Shown: one piece after another, positions 11,849 to 24,065 of the stretch
Numbering within the stretch: position 1 is the first letter of the stretch
Layout of the letters: the number at the start of each line of letters is the position of its first letter
Source: Ciona intestinalis
Taxonomy: Eukaryota > Chordata > Ascidiacea > Phlebobranchia > Cionidae
Assembly: GCF_000224145.3 (NCBI RefSeq)
Contig: NC_020176.2
Span: 2,050,740-2,114,739, forward strand
DNA length: 64,000 bases
Reading direction: 5' to 3'
Program-made: the position numbers and the translations under genes
Notes under the pieces: model-generated
What the model was told of the DNA's origin: nothing
Databases searched by the model: none
What the model saw: only the letters and a program-made list of their open reading frames with translations

Positions 11849-11917
11849 AGATACTGTCTGCACTTATAGGTTGCACATCCATTTTTTACCATCTCCAACA
11901 AACATATATTTTATAAA

Positions 11918-14900
11918 ATGTCTAATGAAAATTCTCCAACCTCTGCTCAACCAGTCGATGTTTCAAAACTACAAGATGGGGGTGTCACTAAGGTGTGTCA
12001 CATTTTAATTAAAAAAATTTATTGCTTGTATATGAAATATATATAGTTATTGTTATAGATTGGAGGGAATGGCTGGATAATAGACCTTTGCCTAAAAAAA
12101 TGTTTTTTTCCATAAATTCACACAATTTTTCTAATTTTTGAAAAATCCGTACGAAATTCTGCCAAATGATTATTTAAACCATATTAAATTGAAATTCACA
12201 CAAAAAAGATGCAGTGATCACTAATGAGTTGTGCAAGTTATCTGCAAACAAAAAAAAGAAAAAAATCCCCCCCCTCCAAAAAACATAATCACCCACAAAG
12301 TAGCATACATCATACATGGTAACTCGTAAGCTGACACGAGGTGTATGAAACAAAACACCTGTTTTATAACAACTGTTGTTTCCGTGACTCGCAAAGATAA
12401 AGTAAGTTACATTCATTTATTGCATTCTATTCTCATTATTAGATCATACTGAAAGAGGGCGTTGGTGAAAATCAGCCAACCAATGGAAGCAAAGTAACGG
12501 TTCACTACACAGGGAAGTTACTTGACGGAACAGTGTTCGATTCATCGCATAATCATGGGCAGAAATTTACTTTCAATCTTGGAAAAGGTAAATTTTGTTG
12601 AAAATGTTAGTTGGTGTCATAGACTGGTCTTTGCTGTTTTTGTTCTCTGTTTTCGTTCCCGCTTTATTTGTACATTTATTCGCCATTTTGGGCAAGAAGA
12701 GTTTTAGTCATCGGTGTTAATAGTGCAAATAGTAAACATTTTGTGTTCGAAGACTATTAAGATTTAACTAATTGTATCTAAATCTTGGAGCTTCTTTGTT
12801 ATTAAACGGGTTGTTTCAGGGAGATATGGCGACGCAAACATTAAATATTTCCTATCTATTTTATTTAGTATAAAATATATATATCACATTCTGATTCATT
12901 CACTTGCACAGGTGAGGTTATTAAGGCATGGGATTGTGGAGTTGCTTCCATGAAACGTGGAGAAGTTTGTGAGTTGACATGCAAACCTGAGTATGCTTAT
13001 GGTTCAAGTGGGAGCCCACCAAAAATCCCCCCGAATTCAACGTTAATTTTTGAAGTTGAACTCTTCGATTGGGAGGTGAGAATTGACAATAAATTGGTAA
13101 AACGAAAATCTTGGAAATTGAAAATTAACTCTCAAAGGTGTCCCATCTTCCCCCAAAGTACTTTATATATATATCATTTTTTTCCAGGGTGAAGATCTCA
13201 CAAGCGATAAAGGAGTAATCCGTGAAGTATTAAAAACTGGTGACGAGGATTATATGACCCCTAATGATGGGGCTCTGGTGGAGGTTTTAATATTAGGAAA
13301 ATATAACGATACAGTGTTTGACAACAGAACTGCCAAGTATAATGTTGGGGAGGGTAAGAAAAACTAGAAAAATTAGAAAAAAAAGTGTTTTCGGGTATTT
13401 AGGATATGGATTTGTTTTTGTTACTGTAGGTGACTTCAATTTTTAGCACAATTTGAGAACTTTTTAAATCACTTCTTACACGAGAGACAGCTGATTTAAA
13501 TGAATTTAATTCAAGAGATAATGTTTCACTGACTTTCATTTTTTTGCAAAAGTTGGCATCTTTGCGTCTCTGTACAACCTGAAATTAAGTCTTACACTTT
13601 TGAACCAATTTTTTTTTTAACCAAACTTGTTAGCTGTGAGCCATTGTTTTGTTATAAAGTTTAAAGTATTTAATAATAAGGTTTAAAGTATTTAATAATT
13701 TAATAAGGTTCTTTATCAAAAACTCACTTAATTAAAAAACGCTTAAAATTTTATTTTTTTTAAGGTGATGATTTGACCCCCCCTGCTGTTGACATTGCTG
13801 TTAAAAAAATGAAGAAAAACGAGCATTGCCGCATTACGGTTGCCCCGCAGTATGGGTTTGGGGCCGAGGGGTGCAGTGCGCTCTCCGTGCCCCCCTACGC
13901 GCACCTCGTGTACGAGCTGACATTGCTCAGTTTTGAGAAATCTAAAGAGGCTTGGGAATGTACAGATGAGAGAGATTGGAACAAAGTGAGATAGCGAAAG
14001 AAAAAGGAACAAGTTTCGTAAAAGTGAGTTAACATTTCTGCATAAATGGTCAGTTCCAATACAACTAAAACTCCAAAATATCCCACAATGTTTTAGTTTA
14101 AATACAAAAAATATTTCATAAAAAATTGAAACCTGGTTATGATATAAATATCCTGATCGTGTTTTAAACAATTAACAACGGTCTATGGGAAGTCGTGGGG
14201 ATATGGTTTTATAATTCTTTAAATGTTCTTTGTGTACTACCAAATTGGATAAAAAATAGAATGAAAAGGTGTCCCATCGAAGATCTTCCCCCACCTTACT
14301 ATATAGTACTGTGGGGGAAGATGGGACACCTTTAGCACCTGATATTCAAATATCCTGATCAAGTTTTAAACAATAAACAACGGTTTATGGAAGTCGTGAG
14401 GATATGGTTTTATATTTCTTTGATTCTTCCTTGCTTACTACCAAATGGAACGATAAAATAAAATGAAAAGGTGTCCCATCTTTTCCCACCCTACTCTTTG
14501 TTTGTTCCTTGCTTACTACCAAATGGAACGATAAAATAAAATGAAAAGGTGTCCCATCTTTCCCCACCCTACCATAATATATATAATGTGTCAATTTTTT
14601 CCTATAGCAACAAAACTACAAACGAGCGATTACTCAATACAAAAAGATTTCCACCCTCCTCGAGCATCATGATGCAAAGGAAGATGGATCAGAGGAGGAC
14701 AAGGAGCTCATTGGAAGATGGAAGAAGATGAAATTGGCTGGGTATCTCAACATCGCTTTGTGTCAGAACAAAGAGAAATTACATCTCGACGCGATACATA
14801 GTTGTGAAGAGGTGGAAAAATGCCGTTTTTGTTTTCCAAATTTTCGATTTTTTTCCTATTTTATTTTAATATTGAAGTGGGTAAAATAAATGTAGAACAA

Positions 14901-16331
14901 AGGTACAATCTGTTTTTCTGGTGAATTTTTAGGTATAAATATGCTTTGCATAACTTAACCATTTTGAAAATTGCTTAGTTAGTACTATATGGTTGTCACT
15001 TGTCAGTACTATACATCTACATACCTTGTGAATTGATACAGTATAGCTAATAAGCTTACATTAATGGTCCCAAAAAAACAACAAATTTTAGACGAAAATC
15101 TTAATGTTAAAGTATTTACTTTTGTTTTAACTTTTAGGCAATAAAATTGGACGTCAATAACGAGAAAGCGTATTATCGAATGGGCGAAGCTATGTACGGA
15201 CAACATGACTATAATGACGCTAAAGCAAAGTTTGCAAAGGTAAGTTTTGTTATTTTGTTAAGACTATTCACTGGCCTTCTAATTTCTATTGTACTGTGGC
15301 TATGTAGGCGCCTAACATGGGGTGGCAGGGTAGACAGACACCCCTGGATATTTTTACATTGCATTAATCAGTAAACATTACCACCAACAAGATAGGTTTG
15401 TTTTATTTTGTATGTCTAACTATCCCTGCCTCCCGTGTGCTATAATAAGTTAGGGGCCTATACTGTGTGTGTATGTTAGTTTTTAAATTCATTTAAATAT
15501 GGGTACTTGGCATGACTTGTACAATGCATACAAAACTACAGTACCATTGGCCGTATTTTTTTACTATATATTTCTACTTCGTTGGGCAGTATTTTTCTGC
15601 GATTTTAATTTATCTGATTTTTAAAACCTTTTTTAAAGATTTTTAATCCTATGATTTGCAAGTATGATCCTATGGCCCTTTTAGTTTCATATTAACGGAA
15701 AAGGCGAAAAAAACATTGGATTCAATGCTCGATAATGAATAATGGTACCATTGATGGCCTATGTATAGGCAAAAACTGAACTGAAATTTCTCCAATCCTG
15801 ATTTTGCTTGTGGGTTGTAGCACCTGGGTGTTGGGGTAATGGGCCAACTCCAGACTAAACTCAAAGTCCCATGACATGCCACACTGCAGAACCTCACTCA
15901 TATAAAATTTAAAATATTTTGTTAAACTGCAATAACATGTTTCTTTCAGGTGCTTGAAATTAACCCAAACAACAAGTTGGCAAAGCAATTTATCCAACGA
16001 TGTGACATCGAAATTAAAAAAATCAAACAAAAGGAAATGAAAACTTTTCGTGGGATGTTCGATAAGTTTGCCCAAGAAGATGAGGTATATGATAGATTCA
16101 GCAAATATTTTAATATGTCACCAGTGCGGTAGCACAAAATTAAAAAAAATTTAAAACATTTTATCTCAGAAACTTGAAATTCAGCGCAAAGTTGAACTTC
16201 AGAAAGAAAAAGCTCGAGCAAAAGCTGCAAAAAAATCGGCAAACGCGGCCGAAAAAACTGAAACTAATGGAGACAATCATGATGGATCTGGGGATGTCCC
16301 TGTTGCGGAACCAGAAGCTGCTACTGCATAA
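11918..16331 (+). CDS. FKBP4: FKBP52/51-type peptidyl-prolyl isomerase, HSP90 co-chaperone (9 exons)
   Basis: Exons: 11918-11992, 12443-12587, 12912-13075, 13188-13353, 13765-14023, 14608-14811, 15138-15239, 15950-16084, 16170-16331. FK1 (about residues 26-130) keeps the pocket residues: [31 protein letters not shown]2 (about 131-245) is diverged, as in vertebrate FKBP52. The TPR region (about 255-400) has carboxylate-clamp matches for the C-terminal EEVD of HSP90: [26 protein letters not shown] charged, Ala/Glu-rich tail follows. Family members bind HSP90 and steroid receptors. Exon 5 contains an apparent 2-bp excess in a (GA)4 run at 13968-13975: the frame before it and the frame after it ([16 protein letters not shown]) both match the family, and the summed exons are 1412 nt, two more than 470 codons. 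FKBP4 versus FKBP5 orthology is not resolvable here. Confidence 0.9.
12240..12420 (+). mobile_element. SINE tail copy in FKBP intron 1
   Basis: GTAGCATACATCATACATGG, then CTCGTAAGCTGACACGAGGT and GATAAAGTAAGTTACATTCA. It ends about 20 nt before the exon 2 acceptor. Confidence 0.8.
14135..14578 (+). repeat. Two MITEs with a duplicated right end, FKBP intron 5
   Basis: Copy one ends CTTCCCCCACCTTACTATA at about 14303; copy two starts TAGTACTGTGGGGGAAGATG there. The right 70 bp of copy two (CTTGCTTACTACCAAATGGA ... CCCATCTTT) is repeated once more, ending 33 nt before the exon 6 acceptor. Confidence 0.85.
15825..15905 (+). repeat. Interspersed repeat C (GGGGTAATGGGCCAA family)
   Basis: TTGGGGTAATGGGCCAACTC followed by CCCATGACATGCCACACTGC and CCTCACTCATATA. 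Related copies lie at about 19903, 21625 and 52535. Confidence 0.6.
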
Positions 16332-17769
16332 TTTTCAATCATAATTTGCAAATCTCGTAAAATTTGTAAAAACCTGTGCATCTTGTCGTTGTTCAAAACT
16401 GTTGCTGTGAAATATACGTCCAATTTTTTTAAAGTGATAAGTTGGAATTATTTTCAGATCGGCATGACCCAAAAATGTGTCCTGGTACACTTAGTTACTT
16501 AACGATTTGAAATATCCTAATTTATTATGTATGTCTGCACATTACGCTTGCATAGAACAGTAGATTAGACAGAAGTGTAGCTATATTAATGTAATTAAAG
16601 CAAGTTTTTTTTTGCGGACATACTTTGAGGCCAGAATTGGTCTTTGCAGTTGCATCTCAGTTCACAAAGAGGTATTTGATTTGGTTAGGCCAACTGTAGT
16701 TTATAAAACTCTTTTTTTAAATATTTTTTGTTATTCACAGTTATTTTATGCTTAATATTTTAGTCTAACTTAAATTGGTTGAGAAACACTGTTTTACAGA
16801 AAAAGTAATTTGTTTATCTGTTGGTGCATTTGTGAAAAGTGTAAAGTCAGACCTGCTTTTAGTAAGTGCAGATTATTCTGTATTCAGTATACTAAAATAC
16901 AGTTCATTTTGATACATGCAAACATTTATAGTAACCATATTTATTCAGAAAAGGTAAAGTTTGGTGGTTTATAACAGTGAGATTGTATGGGCAGCAAAAG
17001 AATGTAGAAATAACTTCTTTTTTCTTACCTAACAAACAGTTATTAAACATATATGAACCTAAATTTTGTGACTTGATATTTTCATAGAATTTTTGTACTG
17101 TACCTCAAGATTGAGCACAAAAATATAAAACAGGTAATGTAATGTAATTTTTAAACAATCAATTTACTAAACTGGGGGTGGGCAGGTAATGGTTACAAAG
17201 TGCAAAAGAAGTGCCTTATGGATGCGTTGAGCAGTGATGTTCATTTCTGAAAAATATGTAAGTATTATTATTTTATTTAGTAGGCAATGACATTGGTAAA
17301 AGATAGATTAGAGATATATATAATAATAAACTTTTCTGTAGCTTTTTAACTAAATATTTTAAACGGTTAAGAATAAAAAAAAAATTAAAAAAAAAAGATT
17401 TTTCTGATCTTTGTAAACGTCTGTTAATTAGAAATTAAAAAAAAACTAAAAGTGTGATTTCCATTAAAAATTAAGACTGTAAGTATTCATGTTGTGGTAA
17501 ATCATAACATTAGAGCTCCAAACTTGTTGGTAAAAGTTAGTATTGTCCTAGTTGTTACCCACTTTCTTTTTCTTTTTTTTTCCTTTTTTCTTTTTCTTCT
17601 TTAAACCAGAAGCAAGTTTAACAATTGCAGAAAAAGTATCTTTTTGTATTTCAGTTGTAGTTTTCATTTTTAACCCTGGCAAGTTACCTAGGAATAAGAA
17701 AATCACCAGCACCATTAGTTCAATAATAATAGATTGGTTGTTTAAAAAACAGTTAAATGTTACTCCTCA

Positions 17770-18235
17770 CTTTACTTTTGCATGGCTGGGAACGACAAAA
17801 ACACAAGTGTTATGCTGCATACACCTCCTATGAGTGGCTGATAGTTTGGAAAACCCATTAGTGACCACTGAGTTGAAGCAATTGCCGTTAAGTGTCTTGC
17901 CCAAAGACACATATGCCCACAATGGTACCAGTGAAGAGCCTTGAACCCATTACCTTTGGGCTGAGTTATACAGCAATGTCTGTTGCCTTGGCTCAGTGGT
18001 TAGGCAGTCCTATTGTAACAAAACGATACCAAGTTTGATGCTGCTACAATTGTGTATGTATCTTTGGGTAAAACTTTGTTCATTGCTTCAGCCCTGTGAT
18101 CACTGATGGGTTGTCCACATTTTCAGCCATACAGAACAAAAACAAACCCACCAAAAACCAATCAGCAACAAAATTAGGTATATGGCAACTTGTAAACAGA
18201 CATGACATGTATAAAACAGAAAACTGGTGATTTAA
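17770..18235. mobile_element. Two SINE copies in opposite orientation
   Basis: 17770-17960 reads on the minus strand (GTGTCTTGCCCAAAGACACA, GAGCCTTGAACCCATTACCT). 17976-18235 reads on the plus strand (GGCTCAGTGGTTAGGCAGTC head, then the body to GACATGTATAAAACAGAAAA). Confidence 0.75.
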
Positions 18236-18239
18236 CTTG

Positions 18240-18432
18240 TGTCGGTACCCCAGAACATGAGAAGAAATAGGTGTAGCGACCACGTTCATTTTCTTCCAAT
18301 TAAATGTAAATACGTTTTTAACTGTAATCATATTTTACAAACTTTTGTTTTGACCCCATTTCTTGTCATCTCTTTAAAAATTTTTTAAATCTTTGCCACC
18401 GTTATTGCAGAGCCAAATAAAGTTATTATTAT
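18240..18432 (+). repeat. Interspersed repeat D (GTGTAGCGACCACG family)
   Basis: GTGTAGCGACCACG, TTCCAATTAAATGTAAATA and a 3' end GACAAATAAAG-TTATTATTATT type. Copies also lie at about 19555, 20330 and 35465. Possibly a short retroelement with a TTA tail. Confidence 0.55.
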
Positions 18433-18550
18433 TATAATGTGGCCACTAGTGAGCAGATATGACATGTATAAAACAGAAAACATGATTATTATGACTGCCA
18501 GGACGCCGCCATGTGAGAAAAAACAAATACCAAAAAACAAGTTTCATTCA

Positions 18551-21500
18551 TTAACCTTCTTTTCTTCTCTCCAGGGCTGCCAACAATTCTTGAGCCGATA
18601 AATTCCCAATTGCATTATCATCAATGTCAAGTTCACATAAGCAGTGAGAGTACATGATTAATCTGCAAAAACAGGAAATTTTCATACATTTTTACAATAT
18701 GAATACAGTAATACAAAAATCAGACCATGAGTTTCTGGTTTCAAGGCTCGTCACTGCTACTATTGTAGGTGCCCGTGACCTTAGGAAATAAACCCCCTGG
18801 CATTGCTCCAAACCCAGTGTTCACTAATGGGTTGCCTTAATTGTCAGGAAAAATAAACAGGTACCCTATTTTATACACCTCATGCCCGAATTCCCAACAA
18901 ACTTATAACTTTAACAATTTTTTTTTATGTTTTAGGATTTTCTAAATATACAGGAGGTGGGGGAAGACGGGACACCTTTTAACTCTATTTTCCCGTCCCA
19001 TTTTGTAGTAAACAAAGAACATTCAAAGAATTATAAAACTATATCCTTACAACTCCAATAGAACGTTGTCAATTGTTTAAAACACGATCAGAATATTTAG
19101 ATATTAAGTGCTAAAGGTGTCCCGTCTTCTCCTACCCTACTATATAACTAACACAAAGCATTACTGATAATTTATGATTTTCTAAATATATAACCAAAAA
19201 AATGCATTACATCATATTGAATATAAATNNNNNNNNNNNNNNNNNNNNNNNNNNNNNNNNNNNNNNNNNNNNNNNNNNTCTACCCATTATCCGCAAGATG
19301 AAGTTTGTAGATGAAAGGACCAACTACTGGAGGATCTGGTTCTTTCTTCTTTTTCTTACCTAAAAAAAAAAATTGGTTGTGTATCAGAAAACACAGGTGT
19401 AATAAGTGTACAGCTTGTGTCCTTACGCAGTTCTCTTCCAATTCGAACTTTAATGTGCTTAATTAAAGATTTTTTACTTAATTTTTACATTGTATTGTCT
19501 GTAGGGTGTAAGGGTCAGGACTTTTATCTAAAACATTCTTTCTTTCTTTCTTTTTTATCAATAAGCGTGTTTTAACAACTGTTGTTTTACCGTTACTACT
19601 CTCTTTCCTTTTATAAACTCCCCGTTCTTCGCTATCGTGACCGAAGAGACGAAATAAATTTCATTCATTCATAACAACTGTTGTTACCTCGCTACTCGCA
19701 GATAAAGAAGTTTTTTGCTGTTTACATGTTTTTTTTTACATGGCAACTAGTTATAATTCATACACTACGTTTTTGTACATTAACTAGTTGTGTGTTGCAT
19801 ACGTGTATGTCACAGATAGACTGTGTTGTCGATGGAGTCCGAAATGAAGCGGTACCAAAGAGAGAGGTCACAAAGAGAGAAAGACTCAAATGGGCTTTCC
19901 GGATGTTGGGGTAATGGGCTAATCTGGCCTAAATTCCGGGTCCTTGACCAAATCTGGCCTAAATTCCGGGTCCTTGACCAGGACCTCACCCATAAAGAAT
20001 ACAATAAAATAGTTGCATACCGAAATTATAATTAAAATCAAAATATCTTAACCTTTTTTCTTTTTCTTCTTCTTAGGTTTCTCAGCACCATCAGATTTTT
20101 CCGCTCCGTCACCACCGGAGGCGCCACTTGCTTCAGTTCCCATTTGTGACGTCATGTTCTTGTCGGTTGCTGAAATATTTTTACGAAAACTTGTTTTATC
20201 TTGCATGATAGTTTTCAAGAGAATTATAAATGTCAAGATACTGTCTTTTTTAAAGTAAAACCATTTCCAAGTAAGTGAATCCTAATTAGGAAGTTTAACT
20301 TGATAGCAATAATAACTAAACATAAATCATAAATGGCTTGTTTGTCTGCTATGTGTAGCGACCACGCTTATTTCGTCCAATTAAATGTAAATATGTTTTT
20401 AACTGTAAGCATGTTTAAACACAATCTTTGTTATCGAAGAGACAAATAAAGTTATTATTATTACTTCCTGGACTAAAAAAATTATCTATACCTTAAAAAA
20501 AAAAAAAAGCGTGGGGCCACTTAGATACAATAGGAACTAAACCAATGGAAACTTAACAAATATAAAACCCAAACAACCACCTTGCAGTGCTCCTTCTGCC
20601 ATCATCAATGCTTTTAATCTTTCCTCTTCAATCCTCCGTGCGTTATCATCTTCCGCTGCCACGGCGATGGCTCTCGTCATGTCCATGACTCCCTGACACT
20701 CGAGCCGGTTGCCGTCGAGAAAAAACTCTCGGATCGTGGAGTGGAACGCAACCTCACCGAGAGGAAGTCCACTTCTGTACGTCAGAGCACAGTAGCACAA
20801 ACTTAAACTCACGATTGTCTGTAAACAAGGAATATTGAATTAAAGTGACTTATTTATCTTATGTGGTAACGAATTTTGGTGCCATGCCACGCAAAGCTAA
20901 CTAAGTTACATTCACTCATTCATTCCAAAAGCTTATGTGTATTCCAAAAGCTTATGTGGCAATAAGTTGCATTCATTCATGAATACAAAACATGTACGGC
21001 ATTGGTTTTATTCACTCACTCATTCTGAAAGAATTTTTCACCTTATTATTCTTACACTCACTAAAAATATTCACCTGCAAAGTTATATATGTGGTAACTT
21101 GTAAGCAGACACTAGGTCTATGACATATTCTAACAAATTTTAATGCGATGTTACTACACTCATTCATTCTAAAAAATTCTTTCACCTTATTATTTTTACA
21201 CCCCCCACATAACTTGACGCAGCCTTCGTCCCCAAACTCATTGTAATCAAGATTGACCTCCGTGAGACTACTGAACCGGAACGACCTTGCTAATCGCTCA
21301 ACCGAATAATACAACAGCGAACAATCCATCAATTCGATTCCCGTAATAGGGTAAATCCCCTTCTCTATCAACAAAGCCTAAGAAAAAAAAGATTGAAAAC
21401 TATTTAGTAAGTCTCATGATTTAATTTGAATTGTGTTTTTTATTAATGATTTTTAAGTTAAAAAATAGGCCTTTTAAGCATCAATACGTTTTAACTGTTT

Positions 21501-23255
21501 TATATTAAAAATCAATCGAATACAACATTAAATACATACCAGTACGGAAATCTGCATGTGTCCTTTGGAGAGACACTTAACAGACATTGCTCCAACCCAG
21601 TGGGCAGTGATTGCTAAAGGGTTGCTGGGGTAATGGGCCAATCCTGACCTAAATCCCATGACCCATGGTGGCCACGCTGCGGGACCTCACCCATATAGAA
21701 TAGAAAGGGTTGCAGCGATTAAGATGTCAACCTAATGTGCCAACTCTGGGATAAACTAAATCTTAGGTCCCATGCAATATGAATAAATGAATGAAATTTA
21801 TTTCGTCTCTTCGGTCACAATAACGAAGAACAAAAGGACATTCATTCAATGCCACGCTTTTGGACCTCACACACAATAAAGGGCCAAGATATAAAGTTTT
21901 AAAGCCACTCTACTGCTCACCAGATTAGCAACAGTTTGATGCTCAAGTTCAAAATTCCAAGCCGCCAATTCATAAACGTAGATAAAGTGAGATTTCCGAA
22001 TGGCGTTAATTACGGGGTCCAACCTAATTTGGGGGGCTGGGGGTTCCCCTGTGTCGTTGTCATCTTCTGCTTCAATTATAAACTGAAAAGTTTCAAAAAT
22101 TAATTTGTCTGTTTTAAAAAAAATAAAAATTGATTTGTCGTTCAATGTATCCTTACATTTTTGAATGAATGTCCAATATTTTGCATTGTTTTTTTTTAAT
22201 TAAAAAAATATTTAAAAAATATTATCATATGCAGACAACAAAACAGTAATGTAATAAATTTAAGCTTATGTATATGCATACTACTATTACTAAATGACCT
22301 TAAAAACTAAGCCAATTTTTATTTCTGGCGCATGAGAATGTGCTGTAGGACTTCACCCATATATATTAGAAAACAAAAGTTTTATGTTTCCAGCTCCAGT
22401 TATGAAATACTGTTAACTCTTATTACAGCATTTCTGCTTTTTGTTGAATAAGTTTTATTTTTACAGGTTTTAAAGGGAGACATAAATTAGATGCAGAATG
22501 GAAGAAAATGAAAGGAAATGGTTGGAAGGGTGAAGAGAAATGAACTAATAATGTGAGTCCAAAATCAATGCTATAAATTATCTGTGCACACAAAATGTAT
22601 GATGTAATGTGTTTGTTGTACATGACTACAGCTCAGAGGGCAAGTTATATGATTAAACACACTTGTCCATGGCTGTGGTAATGTGGTTAGCGCGCCTTCC
22701 TCTAACCCAGAGGTAATGAGCTCAAGTCTCAGCGTTGCTACCATCGCGGGCATATTTGTTGTTGGGCAAAACATCTAAGGCAATTCCTCCAAACCAGTGG
22801 TCATTTATGGGTTGTCCACATAGTGACTATTGTAGACATAGCAGACGTGTACTAATAAAAGGGGGCTAAGAGACCAGTATATAATCATGGAATAATATTC
22901 TATAATGAATTATTCTATTGTATTTTAGAATAATGAGTTATTATTATTTGAACCACTGTACCACACAGTCTTGGTGCAGCGTTCAGAGTTGTGGTCGTAA
23001 TTAGGCATCATAGCATGGCAACATAAAATAACCATAGCATAGCAACACTAAAAATAACACGCGACTCACCTTTCTTACGTAAAATCGTTCCTCAATGGCC
23101 TTTTTCATGATTGCCATCAGCCAAGGGCAGGGGATTGACGAAACTTTGGCACATTGTACTTCGTATACATTCACAAACTTTCGCTGGTGAATGTCGGCGT
23201 CTTGCTCCCATTTTATTTTTTTCGGTAACTTCGGACCTTTCTTTTTCTTTCCCAT
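18551..23255 (-). CDS. Leucine-rich-repeat protein, 360 residues (7 exons)
   Basis: Exons in coding order: 23255-23070, 22082-21921, 21377-21186, 20818-20581, 20169-20053, 19359-19284, 18662-18551. All are GT-AG with matching phases and sum to 1083 nt. It starts with a basic MGKKKKGPKLPKK segment. LRRs of the ribonuclease-inhibitor type follow: SSLTEVNLDYNEFGDEG, TIVSLSLCYC, STIREFFLDGNRLECQG. A disordered insert of about 60 residues follows, ending in a long lysine run (PKKKKKKK spliced to GKKKKK). The last LRRs (FIYKLHLADNG, CELDIDDNAIGNLSAQELL) end the protein. No signal peptide or membrane segment is seen. LRRs split by a Lys-rich linker recall metazoan LRRC71, but I cannot confirm orthology. 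The exon 3 donor is present in two copies (see findings). Confidence 0.85.
18740..18890 (+). mobile_element. SINE body fragment
   Basis: GGTTTCAAGGCTCGTCACTG (B-box part) to CACTAATGGGTTGCC, then a decayed tail. It lies in the last intron of the LRR gene. Confidence 0.65.
18950..19143. repeat. MITE, A-type, complete
   Basis: Ends AGGTGGGGGAAGACGGGACA and TGTCCCGTCTTCTCCTACCC, with ATTGTTTAAAACACGATCAG in the core. Confidence 0.85.
19229..19278. other. Assembly gap (N run)
   Basis: Lies in the intron just downstream of LRR-gene exon 6 (minus strand). Confidence 0.99.
19555..20000 (+). repeat. Repeats D and C, the latter with a 31-bp tandem duplication
   Basis: 19555-19680 ends GAAGAGACGAAATAAATTTC plus ATTC repeats (family D). 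19903-20000 is family C, in which TCTGGCCTAAATTCCGGGTC and the following bases occur twice in tandem (about 19921 and 19952). Confidence 0.6.
20330..20465 (+). repeat. Interspersed repeat D
   Basis: TTTGTCTGCTATGTGTAGCG, AATTAAATGTAAATATG and the 3' end GACAAATAAAGTTATTATTA, in an LRR-gene intron. Confidence 0.6.
21021..21225 (-). repeat. Duplicated 5' splice site of LRR-gene exon 3 with a SINE fragment between
   Basis: On the minus strand TGTAAAAATAATAAG-GTGAA is the exon 3 end and donor; a second copy, TGTAAGAATAATAAG-GTGAA, lies about 125 bp further into the intron (21021-21062). SINE-like tail sequence (ATGTGGTAACTTGTAAGCAG) lies between them. Confidence 0.8.
21625..21790 (+). repeat. 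Interspersed repeat C, with a related second copy
   Basis: GGGGTAATGGGCCAATCCTG, CCCATGACCCATGGTGGCCA, GGGACCTCACCCATATAGAA; then a diverged second block with AATGTGCCAACTCTGGGATA. Confidence 0.6.
22668..22830 (+). mobile_element. SINE head fragment
   Basis: GTAATGTGGTTAGCGCGCCT (A box), CTAACCCAGAGGTAATGAGC, B-box-like GAGCTCAAGTC, then GGTCATTTATGGGTTGTCCA. It lies in LRR-gene intron 1. Confidence 0.75.
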
Positions 23256-24065
23256 ATTTTAAGAATCAAACGCAAAATTAAATTAGGTTTTCAAAAACAA
23301 AATATCGTAGAAGGGGAACCACCTACGCCAGCTAAGTCGCCATAACAACAGAGAAATCTCAAATAGTTTAATCTGCGGGGACTGTTAAGTAATTAACGAG
23401 GATGAAAGCAGTTTAGTATACTCTGATAAAAGTATATCAAAAAGAAATGTTCAAATTGCTCGCAAAAATAACAACTTATCAAAAAAATCTTTATGAACTT
23501 TAAGTTCTCCGTATTGTTTGAACACGGCGGCCAGGTTCGCAAGCGTTTGAAGCTTTATTGAAATATAAACAAAAAGGTTTAAGTAAATTAACTTTCCGAC
23601 GATATTGGCGACATTTACGTTGACTTTGTTAACATAATACACTTGCTAGTCAGATGGCGAAATGGAAAGAGATGTATTTGCGTTTGCGGTCAGGTTGTTG
23701 GGTGGAACACGGGGTTTCCAGAAGTTAAAATGAGCGCAAGTCTGCCTCGCCTTTTCAATTATCGTAAACTACGTAAACTTATTTCTTGGTTGTTGTCTGA
23801 ATTTTTGAGTAATGATGGGAAATGGTATTTGAAGAATTTTGCGCTTTCGTAAGTGTAATTATATAACCGATTTCGGTAACAATTAACGGGTACTAAAGCA
23901 CTATGTTAACTTATCTAAACAAACTGCGCCAAACAAACACTTGAGAAATTCGAGCGCCAGACCTGTGACCAACGCCAGCAGTTCCCGTAAGTCAAAAGTA
24001 CAAACCAACACCAACGCAGAGCATGGCACTTAATGTACATGACTGACGCCACGCCATAGGCTTAC
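23256..24065. other. Upstream region of the LRR gene
   Basis: Contains the LRR-gene promoter region (minus strand). Open frames near 23451-23852 on both strands lack recognisable families. A possible further exon of the neighbouring orphan gene is 23962-23901 (acceptor GGTCACAG, 20 codons to a stop), but support is weak. Confidence 0.35.

Larger units (their letters stand above)
10464..11917. other. Intergenic region between SLC46-like and FKBP genes
   Basis: Begins with the SLC46-like 3' UTR. 11208-11447 is open for 79 codons, but I see no family resemblance and leave it out. AGAAAGTTCT at 11324-11333 has the facing nGAAn/nTTCn layout of a minimal heat-shock element, about 590 bp before the FKBP start; only two pentamers are adjacent, so this is weak. 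Confidence 0.45.
16332..18550. other. Intergenic region between FKBP and LRR genes (tail to tail)
   Basis: Holds the FKBP 3' UTR, with ATTAAA at 16594 as a possible poly(A) signal. SINE copies and a further repeat follow from 17770. 17552-17833 is open but low-complexity and not convincing as a gene. Confidence 0.5.

Noticed and set aside
18240-18265. Similarity of GGTACCCCAGAACATGA to glycogen synthase exon 4 (GGTATCCCAGAACATGA)
   Set aside because: Only about 20 bases match, with no extension on either side and in a repeat; most likely chance.
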